Source of the DNA: Lichina pygmaea
Taxonomy: Eukaryota; Ascomycota; Lichinomycetes; Lichinales; Lichinaceae
Reading direction: 5' to 3'
NCBI GenBank assembly: GCA_963422465.1
Contig: OY730172.1
Location: 4,030,001 to 4,094,000, forward strand
DNA length: 64,000 nt
Positions 11,445 through 21,826 of the stretch are shown here, piece by piece. The translations under genes and the position numbers were made by a program. Under the pieces are notes generated by a model. It saw nothing but the letters and a program-made list of their open reading frames with translations, was not told the DNA's origin and searched no databases. Position 1 is the first letter of the stretch. Every line of letters starts with the position of its first letter.

Positions 11445-11753
11445 GGCGACGATCATCTCAGCAGGGCGTCAGGCGCGGGAGCGGCAGCGGCGGCGACGAC
11501 GACCCTCGCCGGCGGCGTCACCGCGGTCGAGGTGCTATCGACGAAAAGGGCATCGGCAAGCTACGCTCCGACGCTCGGCGCGGCGCCCACAGCGACGCCG
11601 GTGACCGGCCCAGGCGCGAACCCAGCGGCGATAGCCGGCCCGACGGCCATCGCAGGCCCAGCCACAAGGAGGATCCGCATCGTCAAGGCTCCGGGACATG
11701 TGCACAGCTTGGAAGGGGCAAGCGACGCTGAACTGTTCTCGGCCAAGACGTAG
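8231..11753 (+). CDS. sat4: HAL4/SAT4-family serine/threonine protein kinase with large low-complexity inserts
   Basis: Exons 8231-8282, 8371-8687, 8941-10480, 10558-11753; 3105 bp, 1034 residues. The N-terminus has the family block VAPTVGQLSAVRFSSAVQEI and HRTNNFTFEPVSLPVSR. The kinase domain follows a long disordered region: glycine loop LGSGAGGSVRLMKR, catalytic Lys in FAAKEF, catalytic loop HRDLKLDNVVI, DFGSATVFRYPFEND, activation/APE region GSDPYLAPEVY, and IFCCMTMRRFPWKVPR, which is diagnostic for the Hal4/Sat4 (Npr1/Hal5-like) group. Known role: these kinases regulate plasma-membrane potassium and nutrient transporters. Odd points: His-Gln, Gly and Ser runs before the domain (about 9663-9820), and an insert of about 150 residues with 26 Gln in the C-lobe before [20 protein letters not shown]. 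The 253-bp intron 8688-8940 was chosen because it restores a frame reaching the kinase domain, with branch ACTGAC just before GCGAGCCAG. Confidence 0.88.
9663..9821 (+). repeat. Coding microsatellites (CAGCAC)n, (GGC)n and (AGC)n in the kinase gene
   Basis: Hexamer CAGCAC units give alternating Gln/His. They are followed by about 18 Gly codons (GGC) and seven Ser codons (AGC). All lie in frame in exon 3, upstream of the catalytic domain. Confidence 0.9.
10984..11057 (+). repeat. (CAG)n encoding polyglutamine inside the kinase domain
   Basis: About 26 Gln codons, mostly CAG with a few CAA interruptions near the 3' end. They sit in the variable insert between the PWKVPR block and the [10 protein letters not shown] block of the C-lobe. 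Confidence 0.92.
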
Positions 11754-11755
11754 GG

Positions 11756-11792
<37 letters not shown>

Positions 11793-13141
11793 TTTTGCGG
11801 AGGGAAAAGGAGTGGTTGTGTGTGGGGGGGTTGACCCGCTCTCTCTTGGCTTGTCACGTCTCTTGGTCATCACGCCCAGGTGGATCATGTCTTTGGTGTT
11901 GGCTTCTCTACGAAGGGACGAGCTTTTAGATTGTGATGGTGGGATCCTCCATCCTTGCTTCGGTGTACGAGTCCTCTGCTACTACAGTTACGTATGTACA
12001 GTACATGCTGCAAAGCATACCCGGACTTCTTCCTCCAGACTGTGCTAAGCACGTACTGTTACGTACTCAGCTATACCCTCGATAGAAAGTCAGTAACCAT
12101 GAAAATAGCAACCACTGTTCGACCAGGGAACACTGTAGCGAGCAGCCGGGGGGAAAGGAAGACGAGTGTGACGACTGATCGATCGATCAGGGAGAAGTAC
12201 GTACGTACGTACTGTAGCCGATCAACTCTTATCTACTCTAGTCCTGCAAGCCCTTTGTTTGCCTTACGCACATACAGTACGTACTTCCGTACGGTACGGT
12301 ACGGTACGTACGTAAGGCTCACTGGGACTGCTCTAGAAGGGCACTACGTACTCGTTATGCTGCACCTGCACTGCAGGAATCCAATGTCCAACAACCACAC
12401 CCCCCCCCCCCCCTCAGGAAAAAAAAAAAAAAAGTAGTAACCTGTTGACCGGGGGTGAGAGAGACCAGTCCTCGGTCGCTGCTAGAGGCGAGGTCACGTG
12501 AGAAGAAGAAAATTTTCATGGTATACCGGTACGGTATTAGACTGCTAGATCACGACACAGAGAATCAAGAGAGTCTTACGCGCTGGAAGCCTCTTCCGTA
12601 CGGACACTGACGCCGTACGCAGACCAGTCGCCTGGCCGCTCAACAGTCATGAGCTTGGAATCACGGACACTTTGATTTGAATCGCATACCACCTCGGACA
12701 TAACCACAAACCCCCCCCCCCCCCCCCCCCAATAAAAAAAAAGTAGTAAACAATACATACCCCGTGAAGAAGTAAGTTTCCAGACAAAAAAGATTCTTGG
12801 TCTCTTGTATGTACCAGTCTGTACCAGTCTGTACCAGTCCATGCCACCTTTTTTTTATTATATAACTTGATGTTATGGTAGCTTGGGGAGGGGAGAAGGG
12901 ATGGGGAGAGGAGAGAGGAGACAAGACGTGCAGTGACTAATCAATGATACCAGTATGGAAGTAAGTACAGTACGTGTACTCCGTAGCTCTTACGTATGTA
13001 CGTATGTACCGTACTGCAGTACGATGGGTAGCATGATTGGTTGGGAACCAGGTGGAGGAAAATATAGGAATGGTCAGATGCTGCTTGATCATTGATGGAT
13101 GCTGTCTTGATCGGTCGACTAGGGAGAATATCTTGGTCACT

Positions 13142-13200
<59 letters not shown>

Positions 13201-13562
13201 GACGATCATGACAGGACTCGTCACAGGACTCCATCATGGGACTCTTCATGGGACTCATCAGGGCTTTCATCATGATGATCATCATGGCGCTCATCAATGC
13301 ACACTCATCAGTGCACAGTCAGCAAGATCATCATCAGGGCTTTAACCAACCCTTTTTCGGGGCTTCCATGAGGGCTTCCATGAGGATTGGCCTTTGTGAC
13401 GGATTTAGTGCAGGCTCTCCCCAGCAACTCTCTTATCATGGACGGCGCACTGCCCGTCGGAGCCTCTTTTCTCATCAGGCCTTCTCTCCACCTGAGGCCT
13501 TCTCTTCGCCTCGGCGCTTCTCTTATCGTAGACCACGCACCAACCACCGCGATCCCTAAAAG
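11754..13562. other. Convergent intergenic region, repeat-rich
   Basis: Lies between the 3' ends of the kinase (+) and TYW1 (-). It contains (TG)n at 11757-11788, GTAC-rich palindromes (about 12197-12211, 12277-12315, 12990-13010), poly-C/poly-A at 12404-12434, poly-C at 12711-12730, and (ATC)n at 13141-13199 flanked by imperfect CATCAGG/CATCATG units. No gene was recognised. Confidence 0.55.
13141..13200. repeat. (ATC)n trinucleotide microsatellite
   Basis: About 19 perfect ATC units. Downstream to about 13340 the sequence is a decayed mixture of TCATCA-type units. It lies in the convergent intergenic region, so the polyIle and polyMet frames across it are artefacts. Confidence 0.9.
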
Positions 13563-16187
13563 TCAAGCCCCTCGACCCTCTTCGACGTGGTTCCCCTTGT
13601 TCTTCTTCCCCTTGGTCCAGACGCGTGTGTCGGCGGGATCGAAGCCGCCGTTGCCGAACAAAGCCCAGTCGGGCGTCGGAGTAGCGTCCATGTACTCCTC
13701 TGGTCTGAAACTGCGTGGCTTGCTCGAGACCGTGGCGCATGCGGATGTGGATGCAGGTGTGGATGCGGGCGCGGATGCGAGGTGATTGGAAGAAGAAGAA
13801 TGCAAAGATTGAAGATCAGAAGGACAATGAGAGGATGATGCGGTCGGGCGAGAACAGAGAAGATTGAAAAACTGCTCGTAGTCGATGCGCGTGTGCCATC
13901 TGCCGTCGATGAGAAATCTCTTGGAGGCTAGCAGGATGCAGCAGCTGTGGCTGTGCTCCGCGGCGATGCCGTAGCCTTCATTGTCCTCCAAGGGGGTGCT
14001 GTCCGTGGAAGAAGAAGAAGAAGAAGAAGAAGAAAGAGGGGATGACAGGGTCGAGGATGAATCTCGACCTCTTCCTAGACGCTGCTCGACGGCGTCGTTC
14101 AGGGCGACGGCGAACTGGGCGACCTCGGAGTGGAACGGCACGTTGGACATGGTGAGAGCGGCGCCGGCCTTCGAGTTGGAGCTGGAGGTCGTGCCGCAGA
14201 AGGTGACGCCCTTGATCTCGACGAAGCACGGCATGGCTCTGACGATGAGGTCGGCGTAGCCGGCCACTTCGTCCTCGACGTTGAAGCCCTTGACGAGCGT
14301 CAGGCGAAAGACGGTGCGCTGCGCGAAGCGCCTGGCGCGGAGGATGTCGAGACAGCTCAGGAAGCGCTCCCAGAAGTCGCGATGCAGGGGCCGGTCGATC
14401 CGCCGCAGGCTCTCGCGGTTGCTCGCGTCGATGCTGACGTACAGCTGCGTTACGCGGTCGAGCTGCTCTAGCTGCGCCGGGTGCTGCGCGTTGCACACGA
14501 CGAAGGTCGAGATGCGCTCGCGGTGCAGCAGCGCTAGGAGCTCGTTGATGCGCGGGTAGAAGATCGGCTCGCCCACCAGGCTCAGGGCGCAGTGCCGGAT
14601 GCGCAAGGCGTCGGCGAAGCGGTCCGCCAGCACGCCCGGGACGCCGCGCATCATGCGGATCTTGCGGTAGTGGCCCTGCTTGGCCCCGTCGAGGATCATC
14701 TCGGGCGGGTCGACCTGCCACCGCCAGACCGTGCCGACCGGGTTGGTGCCGTGACGCCAGCAGAAGACGCACTTGTTGCTGCAGCTCAGCGACGGCGTCG
14801 TCTCCATGCACAGATGCGACTTGATCCCGTAGAAGGAGTGCTTGTAGCACGACCCCCGACCCCGCAGCGCAGACTTTGTCCAGCGACACATCTTGACGCC
14901 CGAGTGCGACCCGACGATCGTGTATCCTTGCTTGGTCAGGGCCGCGTACGTCGGGGACGTCTTGGGTACCATCTCCTTGGCGGGTGCATCCGTCGCCGTG
15001 GGTCGTGGCCGGTCACGCCGGGGGCCGGAGCTCGTACGGCTCTCCGCCGCCCTCGTGGCTGCTGCGCCGACCTCCTCGACGTCGTCGACAGAACCATGCT
15101 GCTTCTTCCTAGCTCTTCTCTGCGCGGCCGGCAAAGGGTCGTCCTCGCCGTCCTCGTCGTCCTCATCTTCGCTCTCGGCGGCATCGCCACTGCCCACGAC
15201 GCCCTCTCCCAGCTCGCCGTTGCTCCCAACACCCACGACAATCTCCTCGACTCCCAGTCGCCATTCCTCCAGTCGTTCGTCGGCATCTGATCGTACGTCG
15301 CCGAGGCCGAGCGGGAAGGCTCTCCTGCCCGCCGTCAGTCTCGCCATCCACTTGTCCAGCTGTCTGGCCTGCGAGCAGAAGCCGTCCTCTGGCGTCGGCC
15401 AATTCTCCTTGTCCCCGAACCCAAAAACCGAATAACCAAGCAACGCTCGCAGAGGGGCCTTGTCAATGCGGAAGTCGTAGTGAGTCTCTTGTAGATGTGC
15501 CAAGAACGTGTTGAGGATCGTATCAATGTCGTAACTGGGGATGAGAAACAGGTAGAAGAGTCGCCGCTCGGCAGGACGCCTTCCGTCTGGGGGTACAGAG
15601 CCGAAATGGTCATCGTAATCGGCTTCGGACAAGTCGACCAGGCGAGCGGTCAACTTCTGTTGTCTCGCATCAGCGCCGGCCAGCCATGCGGAGAGCTTTG
15701 CAAAGAACCGCTTCGCATATCGTTCCGTACTTCCAGTCACGGAAGCATAGAACACCACAACCTCAATCTCGAATAGCCTCTCCACAGATGTGCCTCCTGG
15801 GGGATTTCTAGTTTTCCGCGCATTTTTGTTCCCGACGACTCTCTTCGGCGACTTTGGGGGTCGAGCTAGCCCATTCTCTAGTCTTGATAATGCGGACCCA
15901 GCGAGATTCCTAGGACGGTTTGTAGAGAGCGTGTCGTCGACAGCACGGCGCTCGTCTGCCTTTCCATCTGCCGCTGAATAGTTGGGGAGTGCCCCTCCCT
16001 TGGGAATGTTTCGAGGTCGCACGACAGCCTTTGTCGCAACGAAGACGACCGCGACGATCAAGAGCAGAGGAATTCGAAACGAATGCCACAGTGAGTGTAG
16101 CCCTGGAGAGAAGTGGATGTCGGCAGCCGTGCCAGTCTGGGAGCAGAACGACCAACTACCATCAATGTCGAGGGCCGTCCGGTCCAT
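13563..16187 (-). CDS. tyw1: tRNA 4-demethylwyosine synthase (TYW1)
   Basis: A single uninterrupted frame of 2625 bp, 874 residues, starting at the first true ATG (MDRTALDIDG). Domains in order: a hydrophobic segment at about residues 30-52 (IPLLLIVAVVFVATKAVV); a flavodoxin-like domain beginning VVVFYASVTGSTERYAKRFF (FMN-binding TGST loop); an acidic disordered linker; then a radical-SAM domain with the cluster motif CSNKCVFCW after CRWTKSALRGRGSCYKHSFY. The C-terminal part has FVEIKGVTFCGTTSSS and VPFHSEVAQFAVAL, typical of TYW1, and HTRIDYEQFFNLL near the end. Known role: second step of wybutosine synthesis at G37 of tRNA-Phe, condensing methyl-guanosine with pyruvate carbons, at the ER surface in eukaryotes; the N-terminal hydrophobic helix fits ER anchoring. 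A serine run near 14010-14035 is coded by a trinucleotide repeat. Confidence 0.95.
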   Translation of the reverse strand: MDRTALDIDGSWSFCSQTGTAADIHFSPGLHSLWHSFRIPLLLIVAVVFVATKAVVRPRNIPKGGALPNYSAADGKADERRAVDDTLSTNRPRNLAGSALSRLENGLARPPKSPKRVVGNKNARKTRNPPGGTSVERLFEIEVVVFYASVTGSTERYAKRFFAKLSAWLAGADARQQKLTARLVDLSEADYDDHFGSVPPDGRRPAERRLFYLFLIPSYDIDTILNTFLAHLQETHYDFRIDKAPLRALLGYSVFGFGDKENWPTPEDGFCSQARQLDKWMARLTAGRRAFPLGLGDVRSDADERLEEWRLGVEEIVVGVGSNGELGEGVVGSGDAAESEDEDDEDGEDDPLPAAQRRARKKQHGSVDDVEEVGAAATRAAESRTSSGPRRDRPRPTATDAPAKEMVPKTSPTYAALTKQGYTIVGSHSGVKMCRWTKSALRGRGSCYKHSFYGIKSHLCMETTPSLSCSNKCVFCWRHGTNPVGTVWRWQVDPPEMILDGAKQGHYRKIRMMRGVPGVLADRFADALRIRHCALSLVGEPIFYPRINELLALLHRERISTFVVCNAQHPAQLEQLDRVTQLYVSIDASNRESLRRIDRPLHRDFWERFLSCLDILRARRFAQRTVFRLTLVKGFNVEDEVAGYADLIVRAMPCFVEIKGVTFCGTTSSSNSKAGAALTMSNVPFHSEVAQFAVALNDAVEQRLGRGRDSSSTLSSPLSSSSSSSSSTDSTPLEDNEGYGIAAEHSHSCCILLASKRFLIDGRWHTRIDYEQFFNLLCSRPTASSSHCPSDLQSLHSSSSNHLASAPASTPASTSACATVSSKPRSFRPEEYMDATPTPDWALFGNGGFDPADTRVWTKGKKNKGNHVEEGRGA

Positions 16188-17493
16188 GATCGCCAACGTC
16201 TCGTCCTCACGCAGTGCGACCTCGCTGACATGTCACAAGACTCAAGCGACTTGAGGAGCAACACCTCTTGAGCATTACCTCAGCGACAACAGGGTAATCT
16301 GGGTTCGACTCTGGGAGCTTTTTTTAGTGAGGAGGCAGTGGTGGATTGCGGGGTATCAACCTGCTCCAAGTCTGGGTCTCACACGCTTATCGTGATACCC
16401 GTGCCACCCGGGGGGGGGGGGGGGGGGACTTCGGTACCCCCCTCATCCCGCCCCTTCAGTACGTCCGGAACACCCCCTCCGATGACCGGTCTGATACTAT
16501 CACCGGTCCAATACATTTTCTGGATAGAGTCAACTGCAATACACATAACTCCACAACACAGCGACTAAATAGAAATGTAAGTGGCTAATTTGATTCCTCT
16601 ATATCTCTTCCGCAATCTGTGAAGATTTAGACTTGTCTAGATTTTTGTGGCATTACCGAGAAGTTACAGTAGTTATTGCTCAAGAAAGATTCCCAGCAAC
16701 ATCAATCTTATAACAGTCATAATTCTACAGCCAGATAGACAACCCATGATTTCTTTGTGCCCATCTGATTCTCCTGCTCTTTTACTATAATCTCTGAGGC
16801 TACAAGCCTTTCTTGATCTTGCTGGTGTTGTTGAGTAGCTGCTGTAGCTACTACTTCCGTATACCTACCTACTATCAAAAATTGTTCTTCCACTACCATG
16901 GCTTGAGACAAGGCCTACAACTTCAGAGATTATAGTGCAGAAGCAGGTGAATCAAACAAGCCACTTACATTTCTATTCAGTGGTTGTGGTGTGGAGTTAT
17001 ATACAGAGGTACTCTGTACAGTACATTGCAGTTGACTCTATCCGGAAAATGTATCAGACCGGTGATAGTACAGTACTTGTACCCCTCCCTTAGGAGGGGT
17101 GGTCTGTGTCAGGAGCTAGTTGCCCGACCGGGCGCTTAGTCAGCCTCGTCACCTGACTAAGCAGGCGGGTGCAGCCGCACTTATCTATCGCTAGTATGGA
17201 GATGTCGGGCACTAAGCCCAGACATAGTAGTCTTTTGGCTCAGTTCCGCTCTAGCCTACTCCGTACGGCAGTGCGCGACAGTCAGGGCCCCCATCGGCAC
17301 GGGTACCCAGCAACAGGCACTTCGACCAGTGCCCACGCTAAGCTTGAATAGGAAATATGGGATTCCGTGGGCTGGGCACGCTAGCCTCGGGCCGAAGAAC
17401 AATGCTCCGTCGTCCGGCCCCAAAGCGATCGCTGTCGTGAGCATCAACAACCGCCAGGTCCGACGGTCTCGATAGAGACGACCGCGTCTCACA
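16188..17493. other. Intergenic between TYW1 and the PQ-loop gene
   Basis: A divergent spacer that contains the inverted-repeat element at about 16434-17101, a poly-G run at about 16410-16427, and the hairpin GCTTAGTCAG...CTGACTAAGC at about 17137-17161. The local AT content rises inside the element. No gene was found. Confidence 0.5.
16434..17101. mobile_element. Small DNA element with imperfect ~150-bp terminal inverted repeats
   Basis: The left arm (about 16434-16596) and right arm (about 16947-17101) are inverted copies. Shared blocks include CTATCACCGGTC, GGATAGAGTCAACTGCAAT, ATAACTCCACA and ATAGAAATGTAAGTGGCT, read inward from each end. The ends are less similar (GTACCCC with C-rich sequence). 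The core of about 350 bp is AT-rich with only a short minus-strand frame (about 64 codons) that matches nothing I recognise. Long imperfect inverted repeats and no transposase suggest an old non-autonomous (foldback or MITE) element. Confidence 0.7.
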
Positions 17494-18742
17494 ATGTCCT
17501 CCAAAGAGGAAACATGTGCGCACCTGCGCTCGCCGAGCTACACGACCTTTGCGGTGTCGCTGTGAGTTCCGTTTCGCGCCCAGCCATGCCCTATCTAGCC
17601 ACGGGCGACTTCCCCTCCGCCAAGCCAACTCGCAGCCGCTGACCCTCTTGTCGACGCCCAAGCATCATCCTGCTCGGCATCGTCGTCTCGTACGTGCCGC
17701 AGCACTACCGCATCGTCCAGCGGCGCTCGTCAGAGGGCATCTCGCCTTACTTTCTCCTGCTCGGATCGACCGCCGGCTCCAGCGCGCTCGCCAACATGCT
17801 CCTGCTGTCGAGCACCGTCACGGATCTGCGCTGCTGTCGCGTCGTCTCGGGCTTCGAATGTTTTGCCGGCGTGCTCGGGCTCGCGCAGGTGGGAGTGCAG
17901 TGGTTGGGATTCAGCGTCATGTGGGTCTCGTCGGGGCCGTCTGCTTCTCCTCTCTCTCTCTCTCTGTCTCTCTCTCTCTCGATCCGGCTGTCGGTTGGGC
18001 CGGCTACACACGTCTCTCCTCCCGAGAAGAGATGCCGTTCTGTTCCTCCGCCGAAGCGAGACACTGACGCGTACATGCTCTCAGCCTCCTCCTCTTCCTC
18101 GTCTTCTTCCCGCGCGCGACGCCGCACGTCTTGCGCCGACCCCAACAGCCACACTCCCTCCGGCTGGCACTGCTGGTGACCTTCATCTACCTCGTGCACC
18201 TGGTCGTGACGTTCCTGCTGGCGGTCGTCCTCGCCAAGGCTCGACCGAGCGCGATAGCGGGCTACGCCATCGCGCACGGCCTCTTTGCGTCGGTCCTGAC
18301 GACGCTGCAGTACCTGCCGCAGCTGTACACGACCTACCGGCTGCGCGCCGCCGCGAGCCTGAGCATCCCGATGATGCTGATCCAGACGCCCGGCGGCTAC
18401 CTGTGGGCCGTCAGCCTCGGGCTCCGCGTCGGCTGGGCCGGCTGGAGTCTCTGGCTCATCCCCGTCGTCGCCGCGACGCTGCAGGGCGTCCTGCTCCTCA
18501 TGGCCCTGCGGTTCGAGTTTGCGGCGCGCCCGTCGCGGACGAGCGGCGTCGACGGCGCACGGCAGACGAAGGCGGGTCGTGGCGCTCCCGCCGCCGGCCA
18601 GCCCGACGAGGTCGAACCTGACCGTCTCGACGACGACGGCGGCCATGAGCACGACGCAACAGGTCCTGCCGCCGAAAGAAATTCCGAGCGGGAGCCGTTG
18701 CTCGGCTCGGCAACAGCAGCCACCAAACACGACGCTCCTTAG
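17494..18742 (+). CDS. PQ-loop repeat membrane protein (cystinosin/SWEET-like fold)
   Basis: Exons 17494-17561, 17663-17920, 18085-18742; 984 bp, 327 residues. The first PQ-loop repeat is SYVPQHYRIVQRRSSEGISP and the second is TTLQYLPQLYTTYRLRAAAS, each with the Pro-Gln pair. About seven hydrophobic helices are visible, including LLGIVVSY, ALLVTFIYLVHLVVTFLLAV and WSLWLIPVVAATLQGVLLLM. A cytosolic charged tail follows and ends in REPLLGSAT, where EPLL resembles an acidic dileucine vacuolar sorting signal. Known: fungal PQ-loop proteins export amino acids or act in the vacuole. The substrate is not predictable here. The start ATGTCC was chosen because the spliced first exon (CAHLRSPSYTTFAVSL) matches the expected lumenal N-terminus. 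Intron 2 contains a (CT)n run. Confidence 0.85.
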
Positions 18743-19343
18743 CGATGAACACGACTAGACTTTTACGCACGGTATCGTGTTGTTGTTGTTATCATGATGC
18801 GACGAATCTTGATCACTCCTCTAACCCCGTCCGTCCGTCCATCTTCTTGTCCCTCGTCCTTCTTCTTCTTCTTCCTCCTCTTCTTCTTCTCCTTCCTCCT
18901 CTTCTTCTTCTCATCCCCCTTTCTCCCCTCCTCTCTTCCTTTCCCTCCATCCATCCATCCATGCACGCACCGTAGAGGACCAATCACCTACACCACATAC
19001 AGAATATACAGCATATGCAGTGCAGTACAATACATATGGTCCCATCAAATCCCATTGTCCGCGGTGCTGCCATCCACCCCTCTGAATCCCCCCGTCTGAG
19101 ATCCCTCACCTAAGACCTCCCCGCCTGCCACGACCACACCGTACTACGTACGTACTGTACGTCACTGCGTGACTGTCGTGCTACCACCGATCCTCGTACA
19201 AGCACCCGCACCGTCCCACCGCAGATACGGACCAAGTCCGTCGTTGCGATGTCGCAGATGGGGACAGCGCCTCGTCGACAGCGACGTTCTCGGGAGGGTC
19301 TTGCTGTACTATCGATGCTGTGCTCCCTCCTTCTTCTTCTCCT

Positions 19344-19380
<37 letters not shown>

Positions 19381-20112
19381 TCCCTTCCCTTTCTTTTCTT
19401 TCCTTTTTTTCTCTCTTTGTATCTCGCTGTGTAGATGTGTGTGAAGAGGGGGAGAGAGAAGGGAAAGAAAGAAAGAGAGTGGGAAAGAAACAGAGGAAAA
19501 GAGAGGGAGAGAAGGAGGGAGAGAGGGTCTACTGTAAATCCCCTTCCGCGGCCACAGGTATTTGTATGGTTTATGCTAGAGGACGGGCGTGAGGATGAGA
19601 GTGAAGCGTCTTCTTCTTCCTCTGCCCTTTCGTCCACCTCTACGTACTGTACGTACAACATGTCGGTCACGTTCGTCGTCCGTGTCATCGACACGGACAT
19701 GGGACGGTCGAGTCACGATCCAGACTCTCGTGTGATCTGCGGTGGACCGTGGGTTCTGTGCACTACGCTGCGGTACAGCAAACTGTGGGAACCACCGGTG
19801 CTGTGGGACTGCGCCGTAGGACGATACTGGGTGGGTTCTATACAGTACATCGAATTGAATCTAAAACCGTCTCGCTCCAATGTGTCTTTCGTAGCTGAAT
19901 ATACAAAGAGTCTTCCACAAGGATGCAAGCCTCTTCCACCAACCAAAGAACCAATGTACCCAACGGCACACATGTCGTATTGGAGACAGGACGGTGACGA
20001 TTGTGAAAGCGGACCAAATGGCCGGATGAGGTCATCGAGGTCGAACGATGCAAAAGTCGTCTTGGTCACGAGACGGCATCCGTCAGACCACGACGCCTCC
20101 GAATCGTGACGC
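18743..20112. other. Convergent intergenic region with pyrimidine tracts
   Basis: Lies between the 3' ends of the PQ-loop gene and the LPMO gene. It contains CTTCTT-rich tracts at 18860-18965, (TC)n at about 19350-19378, and a purine-rich GGGAGAGA tract at 19448-19530 opposite in composition. GTAC motifs occur at about 19146-19160 and 19640-19655. No gene was seen. Confidence 0.5.
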
Positions 20113-21561
20113 TCAACGGCGGGCACGGACGGTCATGGTGGCCGTCTCGGTCACGGTCTCGGTCACGACGTCGACGCAGCTAGACTCCGCGGCCGGCGTC
20201 ACCGACTCCTCGTCGGCGCTGACGACGGCGGACGAGGTCGGAGAGTCCGATCCGGCGTCGGCGACGGACGAGGTCGGAGAGCTTGACCCGGCGTCGGCGA
20301 CGGACGAGCTTGGGGAGCCTGCTCCGGCGTCGACGGTCGTCGACGAGTCGGCGTCATCGCCGGATCCATCCTCGGATCCATCCTCGGAGCCGTCTTCGGA
20401 GCTCGAGCCGTATTCCGAGTCCGAGCCAGCATCGTCCGAAGTCGGTGCCGAGGCCGAGGCCGGAGACGGGGACGACTGCTCGCTCGACGTCTCGTCGGCT
20501 TCGGCGTCCCCGGTCGAGGAGTTGATGACGCCGGCGTCGTTGACCGGCTCCGGCACGTCGACCTTGGGCAGGGGCGGGCTCATGTCCTCGCCGGCGTTGG
20601 CCGGGCCCGGGAAGGGGCCTTTGTTCTCGCAGGCCTTGCCGGTGGCCGTGCACTTGTCGCCCCACTTCTTGCACCTGGCGTTGTTGGCGCGAACGGCTTT
20701 CCAGCACTCGTCGCTCTGTTCCCAACATTTTTCGGTCGACTGGAGAGACGGCGGCGGGTCAGCGCACCCTCACACAAGGAACGTCGGTCGAAGCGGTCCG
20801 AGAACGGCCAAGACGTTCGAGCGCAACCGGATCGAAACAACTTACGGCCCAGCATTCCTTGGTGTTGGTATATTCCGGAGTCTCGAAGGCGTGGAAGTTG
20901 CCGGCCTCGAAGATGGCGTCGGCGGGTCGGAGGCCGGTGGTCTGCTCCACGACGGGGCCGTCGCCGCCGGAGCCGGAGGCGACGTACGTGGGCGGGCCGT
21001 AGTCCTCGTACGTGAGCGAGTTGTCCGGCGGCCAGTAGAGGTTGATGTTCATCGCCGGCGTGCCCTTCTTGGCGTACTCGGAAGACGGCAGGGCGACGGT
21101 GTCCTTGGGGACGGCGGTGCCGCCGTTGGTCAGGGCGGCCTGCAGGCAGCTGACGTAGAACTGAGGATCGTCCTCGTGGGCGCTGTGCAGCGCGAGCAGC
21201 TCGGAACGCACGAGGTAGTCGCCCGTGGCCAGGTCGGCCGGGACCCGGACCGAGAGCATCCCGCCGGTGAAGACGCGCGAGGTGCACCACTTGTTGGTCT
21301 CCTTGTTGAAGCCCTCGTAGAAGATGCGGAACCAGCCGTCGCCGGAGCCCTTGGCGGTGGTGGCGTCGTCGACCTTCTTCATCATGACGGAACAGGGGCC
21401 CCTGTGCGACTCCGGGAAGTTGTCCGTCTTCTTCTGGGAGGTCCAGTGGAAGGTGAGCACGTCGTTCCCCTTGATCGCGGCCGAGCGCGCGACGCCCTTG
21501 TCACCATCGACACCTGTGAGGCGAGGCTGTCAGGAGGCGCGTCGAGCGGCAGAGCACGAGA

Positions 21562-21607
<46 letters not shown>

Positions 21608-21826
21608 GGGACGCGAGACGGTGCACCTACCACAGGCCATGTCGTTGCTTTCGAGGCTGCCGATAGGGTCGACCCGCACCTTGCCCTCCTCCGAGATGCG
21701 GAGGGCGGTGCCCTGGCCCAGGGGCTGGCCGTTGACGTAGACGGCATCCATGACGGCGTGGGCCGAGGTAAAGCTCAGGCCGGCCAGGCCCGACACGAGC
21801 GCCGTGGCGCTCAGAGAGAAACGCAT
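20113..21826 (-). CDS. AA9 lytic polysaccharide monooxygenase with long Ser/Asp-rich C-terminal tail
   Basis: Exons (minus): 21826-21631, 21513-20846, 20739-20113; 1491 bp, 496 residues. A signal peptide (MRFSLSATALVSGLAGLSFTSA) precedes His23, so the mature N-terminus HAVMDAVYVNG supplies the copper-binding histidine brace. Other AA9 marks: MACGVDGDKG, DNFPESHRGPCSVMMKKVDD, LVRSELLALHSAHEDDPQFY (second copper His in HSAH, axial Tyr in QFY) and CLQAALTNGG. A Cys-rich block, KCWEQSDECWKAVRANNARC, follows the catalytic domain. Then come about 160 residues of Ser/Asp/Gly/Thr repeats without a CBM1, ending VTETVTETATMTVRARR. Known role: oxidative cleavage of cellulose or other beta-glucans outside the cell. 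No hydrophobic GPI-type C-terminus is evident. The intron 21514-21630 contains a (GAC)n array. Confidence 0.93.
21560..21606. repeat. (GAC)n microsatellite within LPMO intron 1
   Basis: About 15 GAC units on the plus strand, wholly inside the 117-bp first intron (21514-21630) and leaving the donor and acceptor intact. It takes up about 40 percent of the intron. Confidence 0.88.

Noticed and set aside
16290-16327. tRNA-like 3' end (GGGTTCGACTCTGGGAGC followed by a T run)
   Set aside because: The TTCGA loop and poly-T terminator look like a tRNA, but the T stem does not pair well and no D arm, anticodon arm or acceptor partner could be found upstream.
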